DNA of 64,000 nt from Theodoxus fluviatilis. Its lineage: Eukaryota > Mollusca > Gastropoda > Cycloneritida > Neritidae. The position numbers and the translations under genes were made by a program. The stretch lies in the NCBI GenBank assembly GCA_034096865.1, contig JAWQFJ010001827.1, forward strand, positions 148,086-212,085, in the 5' to 3' direction. This document shows positions 13,072 to 25,261 of this stretch, piece after piece (position 1 is the stretch's first letter; the number at the start of each line of letters is the position of its first letter). Below the pieces are notes generated by a model, which did not search any database, was not told the DNA's origin, and saw only the letters and a list, made by a program, of their open reading frames with translations.

Positions 13072-15191
13072 CTCGTCTCCGCCAGGCTGCTTTGCTCCTC
13101 TGCATAAGAGATGTAGACATCGTAGAGTTTGGCCGTGGTGGGGATGGGAACCAGACCCCCCAGGGCGGGACGATCTGGGGGACGGATCCTCGGGAAGATC
13201 TCACCCCTTAGGATGAGCCTGCTGCCGTGTCTGCCCAGGAAGAGAGAGAGGCCCACAAGCCCTAGGAAAAGAACCACCGCCCAAACAAAAACCACAACAG
13301 CCATCAAAACTGTCTCCTTCCACCAGAACGATTCGATGTTCTCCATGAGCCATGGTTCCTGAAGATTACACGGATGCTCAGGAGGTCCAGGAAAGTGCGT
13401 GCCCCAGCAGGTCTCAATAGCGGAACCACGAGTGTTGCCAGACGTGTTCCTAAAGGCAGTGAACAGTCCGTTGGGCCTGGGAGCGATGTAGACACTGTGT
13501 GGATGGGGGAAATTGTGCACGGTGATCCTGCCAAGTGATGCGTTGTGAAACTCTCTGTGGAAAATGAACCTGTGTGTTCCAAAGGAAGAGTAACACAGGC
13601 ACTTCCAGAATTCCATGTACAATTTGGCATCCTTGTTCAATCGTCTGTTGACCAGCCAACTGCACCCACTGGGAAAGGAATGGAAAACATTTCTAAGGAG
13701 ATCCCAGTAACTTCCGCCTTCTCGAAAGAAAAGCCAATAGAGAAAGATAATCTTGGAGCAAGCTCCGACACCCTCTTCGCAGAAGTCTACCTGTCGATCG
13801 TTGATTTCGTAGGTAACGGTGACGAGATCGGAATCATCCAGGTAATGGAACACGCCTGAGAAGGCGAACATGGCGCCTGGTGCAGCTGTCATCTCCTCCA
13901 GCCTCTCTGTCACCTGGACCAGGTGGTACTCGCCTGCCTTCAAGGTCCCCTCGACAAGGTCACTCATTTTCCAAACCGTTGGTCGAAATTTTTGGAGGGC
14001 TTCCCTCAACCGTCTACGTGTCGAGTTCGCTGTCTCTATCCAGCCATCAACTTTTTCTCTAAGGCCATCATTGTTTGTCTCGAGACACTTATTTTTCAAC
14101 CTTTTGAGGCTCTTGATCTCGCAGTAGTAAATATATTCGAACTCAGTGATGTAGCTTTCATACTTTAACTTGTCGAAGGCAAAAAGAGTTTCTGCCATTG
14201 CTGATTTAAGACGATGACAAAAATCTCGCATCTCTTTCAAGGTTCTTTCGTAACACTTTATTTCTGCCAGCAACTCTTGCTGTGGATACATAGCTTCGAA
14301 TCGGCACGGACGACATTCATGGCGTTTTTCCCCATTGGATTCATCTGTAGTGTTCCATTTCGGTGCATTTTCTTGGTGGGACTTATTGGAGGACTTGCTG
14401 TGATAATGATAATCTTTGTACACCAAGCAACTGTATTCTCCGTAATCGGTCTCATCCAAAAGATATATTTGAAGTTCTGACCTAAACTTGTACATGAAGT
14501 AGGTATTGTTTTCTACGTCTGTTTGAGATTTGTCAAGCTTTTTCAATGTTGTTTCCACAAAGTGACGAGAGCTTATGTTTAATGATACATTATTGTGTGA
14601 CCATATTATCATTCCATTGTGCAAAATGGCATCCTCGTGTGCATTAAAAGTAGACTCGCATATGAACATCACGTCTTCCCCATTGTACCGTTCGAACGTT
14701 TCCAGAAGATAAGGTGCAGATTTCCCCTTCGTTTCTGGATGAGGCTGCACCCGAACAGATAGTTCTCTGCCGTCACTGATTTTCACAATGTTCTGATCCA
14801 GCTTATGAACTAAACTGTTTTCCACAACGAATTTCCAAGCATAATCATTCATCGATCCGAGGAAAAACACACCCAGAGCAGTGGCTGCCATACCAAAGAA
14901 TAACAACAACGTGATGAGGCGACTCACTCCGTGTCGACAAACAGCCCCCACAATCCACCTGAGGACCACTCGAGCGAGGGAGCTGAACCAGAACCAGGCA
15001 CAGAGGAGAACAGGACGGAGGTCGACAAGGCCCGTGTATATGTCTTCCCAGTGGTGACGAGTGCTGTTGACATGCCACAGAGCGGACAGCAGCCCAGCTG
15101 CCAGCAGCACCAAGACAGTGAGACGACTGCGATACCAGATCCTTGGCACCCTCAGACTTCCCACTGGTACTTCCCTGTCTCCATCCGCCAT
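13072..15191 (-). CDS. Multi-pass Ig-TIR receptor, exon 1
   Basis: This exon encodes 706 residues plus two bases and ends at a donor (ACGAG|GTAAAT) at 13072/13071. The start chosen is the ATG at 15191 (context CAAGATGGCGG); an upstream in-frame extension lacks family support. Hydrophobic segments lie at about residues 24-40, 58-73 and 92-113. An Ig-like fold has C178, W197 and C255 with DYGEYSC. Residues ~300-400 are charged and helix-prone, followed by a Cys-containing region (~460-600), a fourth membrane segment (~628-653) and the TIR start with box 1 YDVYISY (690-696). Eight or more N-glycosylation sequons lie between 115 and 625. Segments 1-3 put that region outside if the N-terminus is cytosolic, leaving the TIR inside. 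By family knowledge TIR domains signal through TIR adaptors such as MyD88. The nearest known class is the Ig/TIR (IL-1R-like) receptors of molluscs, but the three extra N-terminal segments are unusual. Confidence 0.85.
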
Positions 15192-15745
15192 CTTGATACT
15201 GCAATAGCGAACTGACGGCGCTGTACGTGTTGTCGATATGATAAAGTCTCCTACCGATTTGCAGGAGATCACGATCCTTGCACGGGAAGAATATGGGATG
15301 ATGATGTGTTTTCTTCGCCTTTTGAACACTGAAAGATTATAAACAACCAGTAGATTCCTATGTGTTAATGATTATCTTGTTCCGGCGAGGTTTGTGTATA
15401 GATGTTTCTTCTCTTCCCCATGACCTTGTGGTCCTGAGTCACTGACGTACCGCGAAAGCAGTTGGCCACAGTCCTGAAACGACAGCAAAAACAACATGGT
15501 GGTGCTGTTGTGAAATTCAAAGTCATTGAAAAGATATTTTAAAAAACAAATGAAAGCAGTTAACAACTCAGAGAGGGTACGTGGTATTTCTCCCATACGA
15601 TGCGTAATCGTTTATTCGCGCTTAGCCCACAACTTTACTTCTTGACTGTACAGTTGTTTCTTTTACATTTTCACCATCTGGCATTGCACAATTGATTTAT
15701 TCGAGTAATTCTGCGCGTGGTTCAATGAGCGCTTACGTGTGTACA

Positions 15746-16900
<1,155 letters not shown>

Positions 16901-16959
16901 GTGGGGTGGGGGGGGGGGGGGGGGGGAGGGGGGGGGGGGGAGGAAGGGAGGATTCACTA

Positions 16960-18059
16960 AGTGAGAATGTTCAGACTACGGGACTAGACTATACTGTCGA
17001 ACGATTTGCCCAAAATAGACGTATACGTCACACTGCTGAGTGTTTATATTCATGAACATCACATTTATTGAAGATCACTTTCATATACACCTATCTGTCT
17101 CCGTTACGACACGGTGGTATCACAAAAGGCATGCTTGATCTGAACGTTAATATTGTGGATCTGACAGTGTGTTTGTCTGGTCTTGCCTACGTGCCCATGG
17201 TGATTCTTCGTACTCACCTATCTGACTATCACTTTGGTTTTTGGGGGGATGTTCTCGTAATTTTGGAAGCTAATTTGTTGTCATTGTCTGATTATATTAT
17301 TTGCCTCAGAGTTTACTTACCGAAAGAAAAATAGGACGAATGAATCACGGCGCAATGACACAGCTGTTCGTAATCCTCGTTCGGACCTTCTCAGAGAGTA
17401 GCTCCGCTCAGACGTGTCAACAACTAAATGTCTATTTTTAACTGTCAGCTCTCGCGGTACTTGGATTGAGAAATATCTCACCGACTGCGTGTCTTTTTGA
17501 ATAGAAAACCTGTTGCGCTGATCTTCTGCACACTCAGGTCCGTGAGGAAAATACCTGTTTTAAAATATTGTAATGTACACCATTATTTTATCGAACACTT
17601 TTCACAGTTGAACCCATCATCATGGCATAGCAAGGGAGGCAGGTCTAATCGGTCTGAATTGATTACTGACTGGCTTGACGCAGCCGACACTTGACGCTTC
17701 TGCTGAGCTTCGCGTAAGTGCTGCGCTTGTGAGTCGTCAGCCTGAAAACGGGAAAATCAATTTCTCGGCTGTGGTCGACGATGCAATTCGCATTCCGCTC
17801 TCACCGTGGGGATCACTAGCTCTCATTCGATTCTCAAGTAGCTCGCACGTATATCATATTGGAAGTCTACCGTGATCCGATGATGAAGTCTATGTCTCAG
17901 CTTTTGTGAGAGCGCGCGCAGTCCAAACTTGGAGGCGCACTGTCGTCCGCAAGTGTCACAGTGGTGGTCTATCTGGATTGAGGCGGAGGCAGTTCTGTAG
18001 GCCTACGTGTCTTTTGTCTCTTTTAGTCTCGTGGCTTTGTTGCTGGTTCTTTTCAAAAG
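16960..18059. other. No recognisable gene
   Basis: Mixed-composition sequence with short open frames only. No splice-bounded exon or known protein segment is seen. Confidence 0.4.
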
Positions 18060-18940
18060 CAGCTAAGACTTTATAAAATGATTGATCTCTGCGAGGTTGT
18101 CTGCGGCCGCTGCTTGAAGCTCATGTGGCTGGTTGCAACTCCATTTGAGGTTGTTTCTGAGAGTATCTTTGAATCTCAATTTGGTCCTTCCCAGCCTTCG
18201 AGAGCCGTCCTTCATTGCACCGTGCATAAGTTGTCATCCATTCTGCTGACATGGCCAGTCCAGCGCGTGGCTGAGCCTCTAGCAGTAATGGCTCTGTGTT
18301 TGTTGAGTCGGCTCTGTTTAACACTTCTTGGTTTGTTATCGTGTCCTGCCAGCGAATGCTCATAATCATGCGCAGCAATCTTGCGATGAACTGTTCCAGC
18401 TGCTTGATGTGCCGACGGTGTACAGTCCATGTTTCACATCCATAGAGGAGTGTAGAGAGCACCACAGCTTTGTCGAGTCTGACGGCATTCTACTGGAGGA
18501 CCTTTGCTTTCAGTCCTTCATGAGCTTGGCTGGCTTTTCAAAATATGGAAATGACCTCTTTGTCCAGTGACCCGTCTGCAGAAATTGTGCTGCCTGGGCA
18601 TTTAAAATCGTTCACGCACTTTAGTTGAACCCTGTCGATGGTGATGTTTAGCTGGAGCAGTCTTGTGTTTGACGCTGCTTGTACTAAGACCTCCGTTTTT
18701 CCTAGACTAGTCGTCAGCCCAAAGAGCCTTGCTGCCTCAGCAAACCGGTCGACAATAATTTGCAGGTGCTTTTCCTTGTGTGCCATGAGGGCACAGTCAT
18801 CCGCAAATAGCGCTTCAATGATTAGTTTTTCCACGGTCTCAGTTCGGACGAAGAGACGACGGAGGTCAAAGGCGAAACTGTCCGAACGAAACTGAATGTA
18901 CACACCCAAGTCTACATATTTCAATGCGTGGAGAAGGACG
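18060..18940 (-). pseudogene. Non-LTR retrotransposon RT fragment (C-terminal half)
   Basis: The minus strand encodes, from 18940 downwards, the end of an RT: the ALFADDCALMAH motif C region, the LGKTEVLVQ block, ISADGSLDKE, then (with frame breaks) VLSTLLYGCETWTVHRRH, IRWQDTITNQEVL and a GHVSRMDD remnant. This order is characteristic of a common invertebrate non-LTR family. Frameshifts near 18530 and 18260 show decay. The first 167 bp (18774-18940) repeat, exactly inverted, the end of the plus-strand fragment at 20689-20855. Confidence 0.8.
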
Positions 18941-20189
18941 GCACTGATTGTGAGCCTGACAGGAGGAGGGGGTACGCAGAGAAAACGGTGAGCGTTGACA
19001 CATTGTCACTGGCACATACCAGCCCAGTCTGGTGCGTTCTTAAAGCCGGCTTTGAACTCACAACGGATTGTGTGTATGTACCTTCTTGAAAACGGAAGTT
19101 TGGGAAGAAATCCAAAAACAATCACGGAAAGTCCTGTTCGCAGTCGCATGGCGGAGTCGTGCATGGACATACAGTTAGGGATAGCTTCTCACACGGTGGG
19201 CATAGTTTCCTAACGTTCGTTCCATCGAGAGTGTGACTGGTACAGGAGGGGGGACCTCTCTTTGACGAGGGTGAGTGTGTGTGATTACGTGTGTGTAACA
19301 TAGGAACCGGTAGTCCTATGTGTGTTCACCTATCTTTTCGGTGCTCTTTCGAAACCTACGCGCACAGGGTACGAGTACCGCGGCTCCGGTAGTCTTGGGC
19401 GGGTGTGGCTGATGGCATTATCGTTCTACCCTCTGGCGCGTCCCACCTTCGTCGCGTACTATGGAACGTGGCGGCTGTGTGTGCGATCAGCGCACTCCAA
19501 CAAGATTCCGTAAAAGGTAGTACCGCGGCTGGTGGTGTGGCCGACACCTTCCTACACACAGTCTGGGCTTCTGGGCATGTGGTACTTTCTGAGACACGGG
19601 TTTCTGTGGTGCTGTCTCGTGGTTGTTAGGTGATTTACACTCTCACAATGGCGAGAAAAACAAAAAATAATGTGTGAGGCCAGGATTTGGCTCCAGGACT
19701 GGGAATAGGACAATGGGCACGATTCTATCATTTCGCGGCTTCTGGGTCCACGTAGGGGTCTGACGTTTGCTCCTTTATAGCTCGGGTCATATCTGGTGCA
19801 TGGTGTGGCGGACCCCCACAGAGTGGTACCTGAAGGTGCGCAATAAGAGAAAAAGGAAGATCAGCAAACAGGTGGGGTGGGGGGAGGAGGGCCTCATGGG
19901 GCCCGGCGTCCTGCCACACATGAGTGGAGAAGAGGTGGAACACTGCGGACTCGGCCACTCCAAGCGAAAGGCGCACGGACTCGAGGGTGGGACTGTGTGT
20001 GTGTGGACGAAGCATAGATAACATCTCATTCCCCACTATTGCTGGAGGGTCTGGTGACTGGTCGCCAAAATCATGTTTTATTCGGGAGACGAGGGATGTG
20101 TTGCATGACGCTCCTAAGACACACTATTTTTTTCGGTTGAGGTGTCTACCAGTGGTGACAATATGAATAATGCAAGGAGGAGGGCGTGC
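18941..20189. other. No recognisable gene
   Basis: Sequence between two opposed non-LTR fragments. Open frames are short and match nothing known. If the inverted repeat flanking it reflects misassembly, its placement relative to neighbours may be wrong. Confidence 0.4.
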
Positions 20190-20855
20190 AACGATAGTCA
20201 TCTTATAAAGGAGCAAAGTCAGACTGTGGAAAATATAGAATAATCGCCTTGCTCTTCATCGCTGGAAAAATCCTGGCCCACAGTGCAGTGAGGCAGACTT
20301 GTACAGTACTCCTCAACAGGCTCACCACAAGTGTCTCTGAAAGTAACCTGCCAGAAGCCCAGTGTGGATTTCGCCCAGGCCGCGGTACTACTATAGATAT
20401 GATGATTGCAGCGCGACAAGTCCAGGGCAAATGCATCAGCAACAGACGGACCTGTATGCTGTGTTTATAGATTTGACCAAGGCATTCGACACCGTCAACA
20501 GAGATGCTCTCTGTACTACTCTGAGGAAGCTAGGCTTCCCATGAAAGATCAACACGCTAATAAGATTCTTTCATGACATGACTGGACAAGCGCTGTCAAG
20601 TGGTGACTTCCCAAACTCCTTTCACATCTCCAGTGGAGTAAAGCAGGGTTGTGTCTTCGCTCCCGTTCTCTCCAACCTACTCCTCACGCGTCCTTCTCCA
20701 CGCATTGAAATATGTAGACTTGGGTGTGTACATTCAGTTTCGTTCGGACAGTTTCGCCTTTGACCTCCGTCGTCTCTTCGTCCGAACTGAGACCGTGGAA
20801 AAACTAATCATTGAAGCGCTATTTGCGGATGACTGTGCCCTCATGGCACACAAGG
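20190..20855 (+). pseudogene. Non-LTR retrotransposon RT fragment (N-terminal half)
   Basis: The plus strand shows RT blocks in order but across shifting frames: KILAHSAVRQ, NLPEAQCGFRPGRGT, YAVFIDLTKAFDTVNRDAL (motif A), SSGVKQGCVFAPVLSNLL (motif B region), LLHALKYVDLG and ALFADDCALMAH (motif C). It stops at the N gap. It belongs to the same family as 18060-18940 and overlaps it by 167 identical bases in inverted orientation. An in-frame stop and frameshifts mark it as dead. Confidence 0.8.
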
Positions 20856-20858
20856 NNN
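20856..20858. other. Assembly gap (NNN)
   Basis: Three ambiguous bases interrupt the sequence exactly at the end of the 167-bp inverted repeat. The true gap size is unknown. Confidence 0.99.
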
Positions 20859-21219
20859 GAGGTCCTGATGGCATCACTTCTTGTCTTGTGGGGCTTTCTG
20901 TCGACAGAAATGTCTTCAGGGTCTTCACCAGCAGCTATCATCGCAGCAAATTCATTTTTGATGCGATAACACAGGCTCCTAGGCATCTTGTTGAACTTGG
21001 CAATCTCTCCAGGGGTCCGCCCGGTGCGAAGTCCGACCACTATGGCTGCTCTTTTCTGCTCCTCCATAATTGCAAATGGGCTGATCATTGTGAAAATTCC
21101 TCTAAAAGCACAGTATAGATAGTGTATTTCACACAAACTTTCACCCCACCAATTACGCAACCTTACACCTTCCAAAATGTGTTTTGAAAACTGTCCTCAT
21201 TTATTGTCCACACCCTGTG
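20859..21219 (-). mobile_element. Tc1/mariner-superfamily element, 5' end with partial transposase
   Basis: The minus strand begins CACAGGGTGTGGACAATAAA just inside a TA (21220-21221), a typical mariner-like terminus. It then carries a frame from the ATG at 21088 or 21067: EEQKRAAIVVGLR, GEIAKFNKMPRSLCYRIKNE and EDISVDRKPHKTRSDAIRT. This is the N-terminal helix-turn-helix of an IS630/Tc1/mariner-type transposase. The DDE domain is missing because the sequence is cut at the N gap. Confidence 0.75.
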
Positions 21220-21221
21220 TA

Positions 21222-22050
21222 GCAACTAATCATTCATATACAGGGGCTCCAACTGCTTTCCACTGTATCCCACAGACTGACCTCCACGGGGAAGGTAATG
21301 TCGCCTGGCACTGTTTTGTGGGGTTGCCTCGTCTCAAGGCGGTCCACCTGGATGCACAAGCCTGACCCATCTGCAAAGGAGATATTGGAAATATATATAG
21401 GAAGATGATCATGTGCAGCAGCAAGGTAATAATATTGATAAATTTATGAGATCTTGATTTTCAGCATTGATAGACACTCTGAACCTAGCTACAAAGGCAC
21501 AGACTTTTCTCTTTGCCATTGCTGAGGCAAATTAACTCTTAACGTCCTCTAAGGAATTTCACAACTACAAGCCCCAGTTTTGTAAGATTTGAGAGAAAAT
21601 GACTCATGACATGGTTGATTTGTTAAAAAAATTCCAACTTCTGTAATATTGTATGGATCTGTAAGAAATATTGTGTGTGTGGTCAAAATGAATGTTGGTC
21701 ATTCTAAATCTAAGATCAAGTACCAAGTGTTTTTGATATTTTTCTTTGCTTTATTTGCATATAATTAGCATAATTACAGGTAAATAAATGGAAAGAGACC
21801 CAAACATATTTTTCTATTTATATAAACACTGTGTAATTTGTGATGATTTCGCAACGATTCCTTGACATAGCATTGGCAATCGCTGGCTGTGTCAGCTCAC
21901 ATCAGGTGCTTCAGTGACACCTGATTGAGCTGACAGCTGAATGACATTCATCAGAAACAATGCTCAGATCGTTTTTCATCTCCTCCAAGGAGATTTCGAT
22001 TGTTCCATTGCCATTCTGCCTTGCCTAAAGTCTAGTCATGATTCATGACC
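21222..22050. other. No recognisable gene
   Basis: AT-rich sequence. An imperfect inverted repeat near 21895-21935 (AGCTCACATCAGGTG/CACCTGATTGAGCT) is the only structure noticed. Confidence 0.4.
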
Positions 22051-22059
22051 AAAATTTCT

Positions 22060-22254
22060 TCTGGAGAGAGTTGCAGAAAATACTATACTGGTTCTGCATC
22101 AAGTTCAAGTGGTACGCGTGGACCAACTGTTTCTACGAAAGGATCGTTAGCAAACTCCTCGACAGTGTCTGACCATTTGGCGTCCCTAAAATCATCATCC
22201 GATGATGAAGTCAAAATAATTTGCTCATTGAAGTCCGACAAATCACTCATGTGG
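22060..22254 (-). pseudogene. Possible piggyBac-like transposase N-terminal fragment
   Basis: From the ATG at about 22251 the minus strand reads MSDLSDFNEQIIL, then an acidic SSSDDD run and DPFVETVGPRVPLE, and hits a stop before YFLQLSPEEIL. An acidic N-terminus followed by a YF..F..E-type start is reminiscent of piggyBac transposases. No catalytic region is present and the match is by impression only. Confidence 0.3.
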
Positions 22255-22324
22255 ACACTGGAAACAGTTGGGTCACATCATTCTGATCTGATTCTCCAAG
22301 TCCAAGATATTTAGATCAAACCAT

Positions 22325-23165
22325 TTCAATAACAAGAAGGGCAAAGCCCATACGACTCACATGCCTGACCTTGACCTTTATATGACCTTGACCTTCAGGT
22401 GACCTTCAAGGTCAAGGTCAAACAACTAAACCTACCAATGACATCATACACAAAGAAATGCTTTACACATTTTTCCTACCAAAATACATGTGACCTTGAC
22501 CCAAGGTCAAGGTCATCCAAGGTCATGCAACACAAAGCTGTTAATTCAAGACATAGGAAGCACAATGGTGCTTATTGGCACTTTCTACCATGAGATATAG
22601 TCACTTTTAGTGGTCCACTACCCCATTTTGGTCACATTTCATAAGGGTCAAAGTGACCTTGACCTTGATGATATGTGACCAAATGTGTCTCATGATGAAA
22701 GTATAACATGTGCCCCACATAATTATTAAGTTTGAATCAGTTATCTTCCATAGTTCAGGGTCAAGGTCACTTCAAAATATGTATACAATCCAACTTTGAA
22801 GAGCTCCTGTGACCTTGACCTTGAAGCAAGGTCAACCAAACTGGTATCAAAAGATAGGGATTACTCTGCCCTATATACCATATATAGGTCAGGTATCCAA
22901 TCTCAAAAACTTCAGAGAAAATTGAGAAAATGTGAAAAATGACTGTTTTTTATACAACATTTATGGCCCCTGCGACCTTGACCTTGAAGCAAGGACAAGT
23001 CACTATGTATGTTTTTTGAGGCCTTGTCATCATATACCATCATGCCAAATTGGGTGTTGATAGACTTAATAGTCTCCGAGAAAAATCCAACGTTAAAGTT
23101 TTTCACGGACGCCCGGACGGACGACACGGGTGAGTACATAGACTCACTTTTGCTTCGCATGTGAG
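22325..23165 (+). repeat. Interspersed repeat rich in TGACCTTGA motifs (copy 1)
   Basis: About 840 bp that recurs in reverse orientation at 42370-43220. More than ten TGACCTTGA/TCAAGGTCA words occur between 22360 and 22990. Near the ends are inverted GACTCACATGC (after GGGCAAAGCCC, itself a small hairpin) and GCATGTGAGTC, suggesting subterminal inverted repeats. There is no real coding frame; the short frame at 22399-22593 recurs unchanged in copy 2 simply because the DNA is conserved. It is probably a non-autonomous mobile element of unknown class. Confidence 0.8.
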
Positions 23166-23227
23166 TCAAAAAAGGTGTTATTGTCTGAACTACTCACGGC
23201 CATTTCAATCGCATGCTCTTAGTTGGC

Positions 23228-23272
23228 CGCTGGTCTCGGGCGAAAACCTAGGGTTTTCGCCTGAGACCAGCG
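23228..23272. repeat. 45-nt near-perfect hairpin
   Basis: Two 21-bp arms (CGCTGGTCTCgGGCGAAAACC and its reverse complement) enclose TAG, with one G:T-type mismatch. It overlaps the end of a zinc-finger-like coding remnant. Confidence 0.85.
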
Positions 23273-23552
23273 ATGTTGAAGTATCCAGAATAGGAAATAT
23301 TGAAGTCACAGTCGCAATAATTGCATCTCGCATGGTGCACATCTTTCGCCGATTCGACGATACCTGGCATTTGCCGATACTTCGGCAGAAAAACCTGATT
23401 TTGCTTTGTCATTTTTTGCGCTGCTTGAAGGCAAAATTCCTTTTCTTTTCGGCATGGTGACCGTGAGCTTTCTCGCAGACTGTGTGACACTCAAACTTTT
23501 CCGGAAACAGAGTGTTGTTGGTAGGAGCGCTATGATTGGCCCTGAATGGTCA
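23250..23552 (-). pseudogene. Zinc-finger (BED/hAT-like) transposase fragment
   Basis: In the minus frames, MPKRKGILPSSSAKNDKAKSGF is followed after a frameshift by SAKDVHHARCNYCDCDFNIS and YSGYFNIAG. A C-x2-C pair inside an H-A-x-C-x-x-C context plus FNISYSG resembles the DNA-binding finger at the start of hAT-type transposases. The partner histidines are lost because the fragment ends at the hairpin. No catalytic domain is present. Confidence 0.35.
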
Positions 23553-23599
23553 GTCGATAACTGTCGACCAATGAAACTGCCGGATACAAACTGCTCCAT

Positions 23600-24107
23600 G
23601 GCAAAGAGTCACGACCAGCTCTCCGTGCCAGAAGTGCACTTTATCGCGCGAAATTGCACATTTACGAATACGCAAAAGCTGCATTTTTTTCACGATATTT
23701 TTTCAGAGGCATGCGTAATTTTCGTATTCCTTTTTTTCTCCCGTATTAATACGCATAATTCGTACGAGTACCCAGGTCTGAACGCATGAATCACGAGCGT
23801 TTACAAGCGGCATAGGATTTAGCCTGAGGGGCGGTTAGGAGAGGCACAGGACATTATAGGTTAAATTCTACCAAATACAGCTTCATCCACAGCAAGGAAA
23901 AGGAAGTCTAAATTAAGCCCCCAACCCACCCCGACCCAACTGACCCTAAATTGTGCCACAAAACCTACACCTTTTTTTTTGCTGCTTGGGGAAAAACAAA
24001 CACAGTATTATAGTTTATACACACACAAATAGTGCACACCTAAACTTTATAAATCTTTTAAGGAATCAATAATAAATTCAAATAAATTTAACTTGCATGA
24101 AACACCA
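23600..24107. other. No recognisable gene
   Basis: AT-rich flank of the DIRS-like element. Nothing identifiable. Confidence 0.4.
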
Positions 24108-24277
24108 TTTTACTCCGATTAACATGAGTCACTGTTTGCCATATCTTAACTGGTCGACAGCAAAGGGAGCTAATCTGGGTAGACCTCCCAGATACAGCAC
24201 AAAGCCAGAGCAGTGCTCTCCCCTTACCCCTATATAATCCCGTGTATCCAGGTCAAGACCTCAGTTTCACTTCTTAG
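24108..24277 (+). repeat. DIRS left inverted terminal repeat
   Basis: From TTTTACTCCGATTAACATGAG to CAGTTTCACTTCTT. Apart from its first few bases it matches the reverse complement of 28853-29007. It contains a CCCCTATATAATCC segment that could act as a TATA-like promoter. Confidence 0.85.
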
Positions 24278-24298
24278 CTTGGTCGACGCAGGTCGGAA

Positions 24299-25260
24299 GT
24301 GAACTACGAAGAGATATGGGGAAGACTCACCTATTCAGGGCCGGACACAGCGTTATGGAGACGTACAGGCCTTGGGGAGGCGCCGCTATCAACCTTTTCC
24401 ACGGCTCACCGTAGCAGTCGCCGCGTTATAGCGAGCAGCCTCGTTATAGCGAGCAGCCTCGTTCTCGTTTCGCGCACATGGCAGGCTTCAGCGCCATGTT
24501 TTTCCTTCCCCCCCGTCGAAACGGAGCGAGAGCTTTGTAGGTCCTAGCGGCGGCTGGAATATGGCTCGCATGAGTCAAGAACTGTTTTTCTACCTTCACA
24601 AGTGTGAAGAGGGACCTCCTTACTCATGAGGAGGCGGATGGAAGTCCGGATTAGGTGCGGCTGTGTTTTTCCGCTCTTGCCAAGGTGGGTGGAATTTCAT
24701 TCCCGCTTCAACTGCGGCGGAGGTGTTTGACGCGAACCGGAGCGAGAGTACGCATGTCGAGAGTAGCGGCAGGAAGATGGGTTTACTCCTTTCACCCCGT
24801 CCCCACGCAAGCGGCCGCCTTCTGGAGCTTTTCCAGGGCAGTTCAACATGGAAAACTGTCCTTTAATTTGCGCCTGTTTACCTCCACTGTGTTGGGGTTT
24901 TGGCCGGAAAGCTAGGTCACACTCTCAGACTTTCCTATTTCATTCGTCGGCGCTCGTCGTATTGACTCTTCACGCTTGCTCCACCGCTCCTGTCAAGTTG
25001 GCGATGACGGACTCGTTTTTGCACACGCGGGATTCTGCAACCTTGTTTCCATCTCATGTCTCCTACGACGTCATGCGCAAGCACAGCAGTCAGTACTGGA
25101 AGGTTTTTCCTCTGACTCGTCTGAGCGACAGATGGAAGTTTTCTACAAGCAACCGGGCCTTGCAGGAGGTCGCCGTCACCTTTGCTCCTGTCTTCACAGC
25201 CTCGGATTTTCTTCATAGAGATTCCGCTCTTCAGGATGGAACCATGCGAGTTTTGAGGCA
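24299..25260 (+). pseudogene. DIRS first-frame (gag-like) region, decayed
   Basis: Between the left terminal repeat and the RT there are only overlapping short open frames in several phases. Position suggests the gag-like frame of a DIRS element. No motif confirms it. Confidence 0.4.
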
Positions 25261-25261
25261 G

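Noticed and set aside
22399..22593. 64-codon frame conserved at 42956-43150
   Set aside because: The whole 840-bp repeat is conserved, not this frame specifically. It has no start context or family match.
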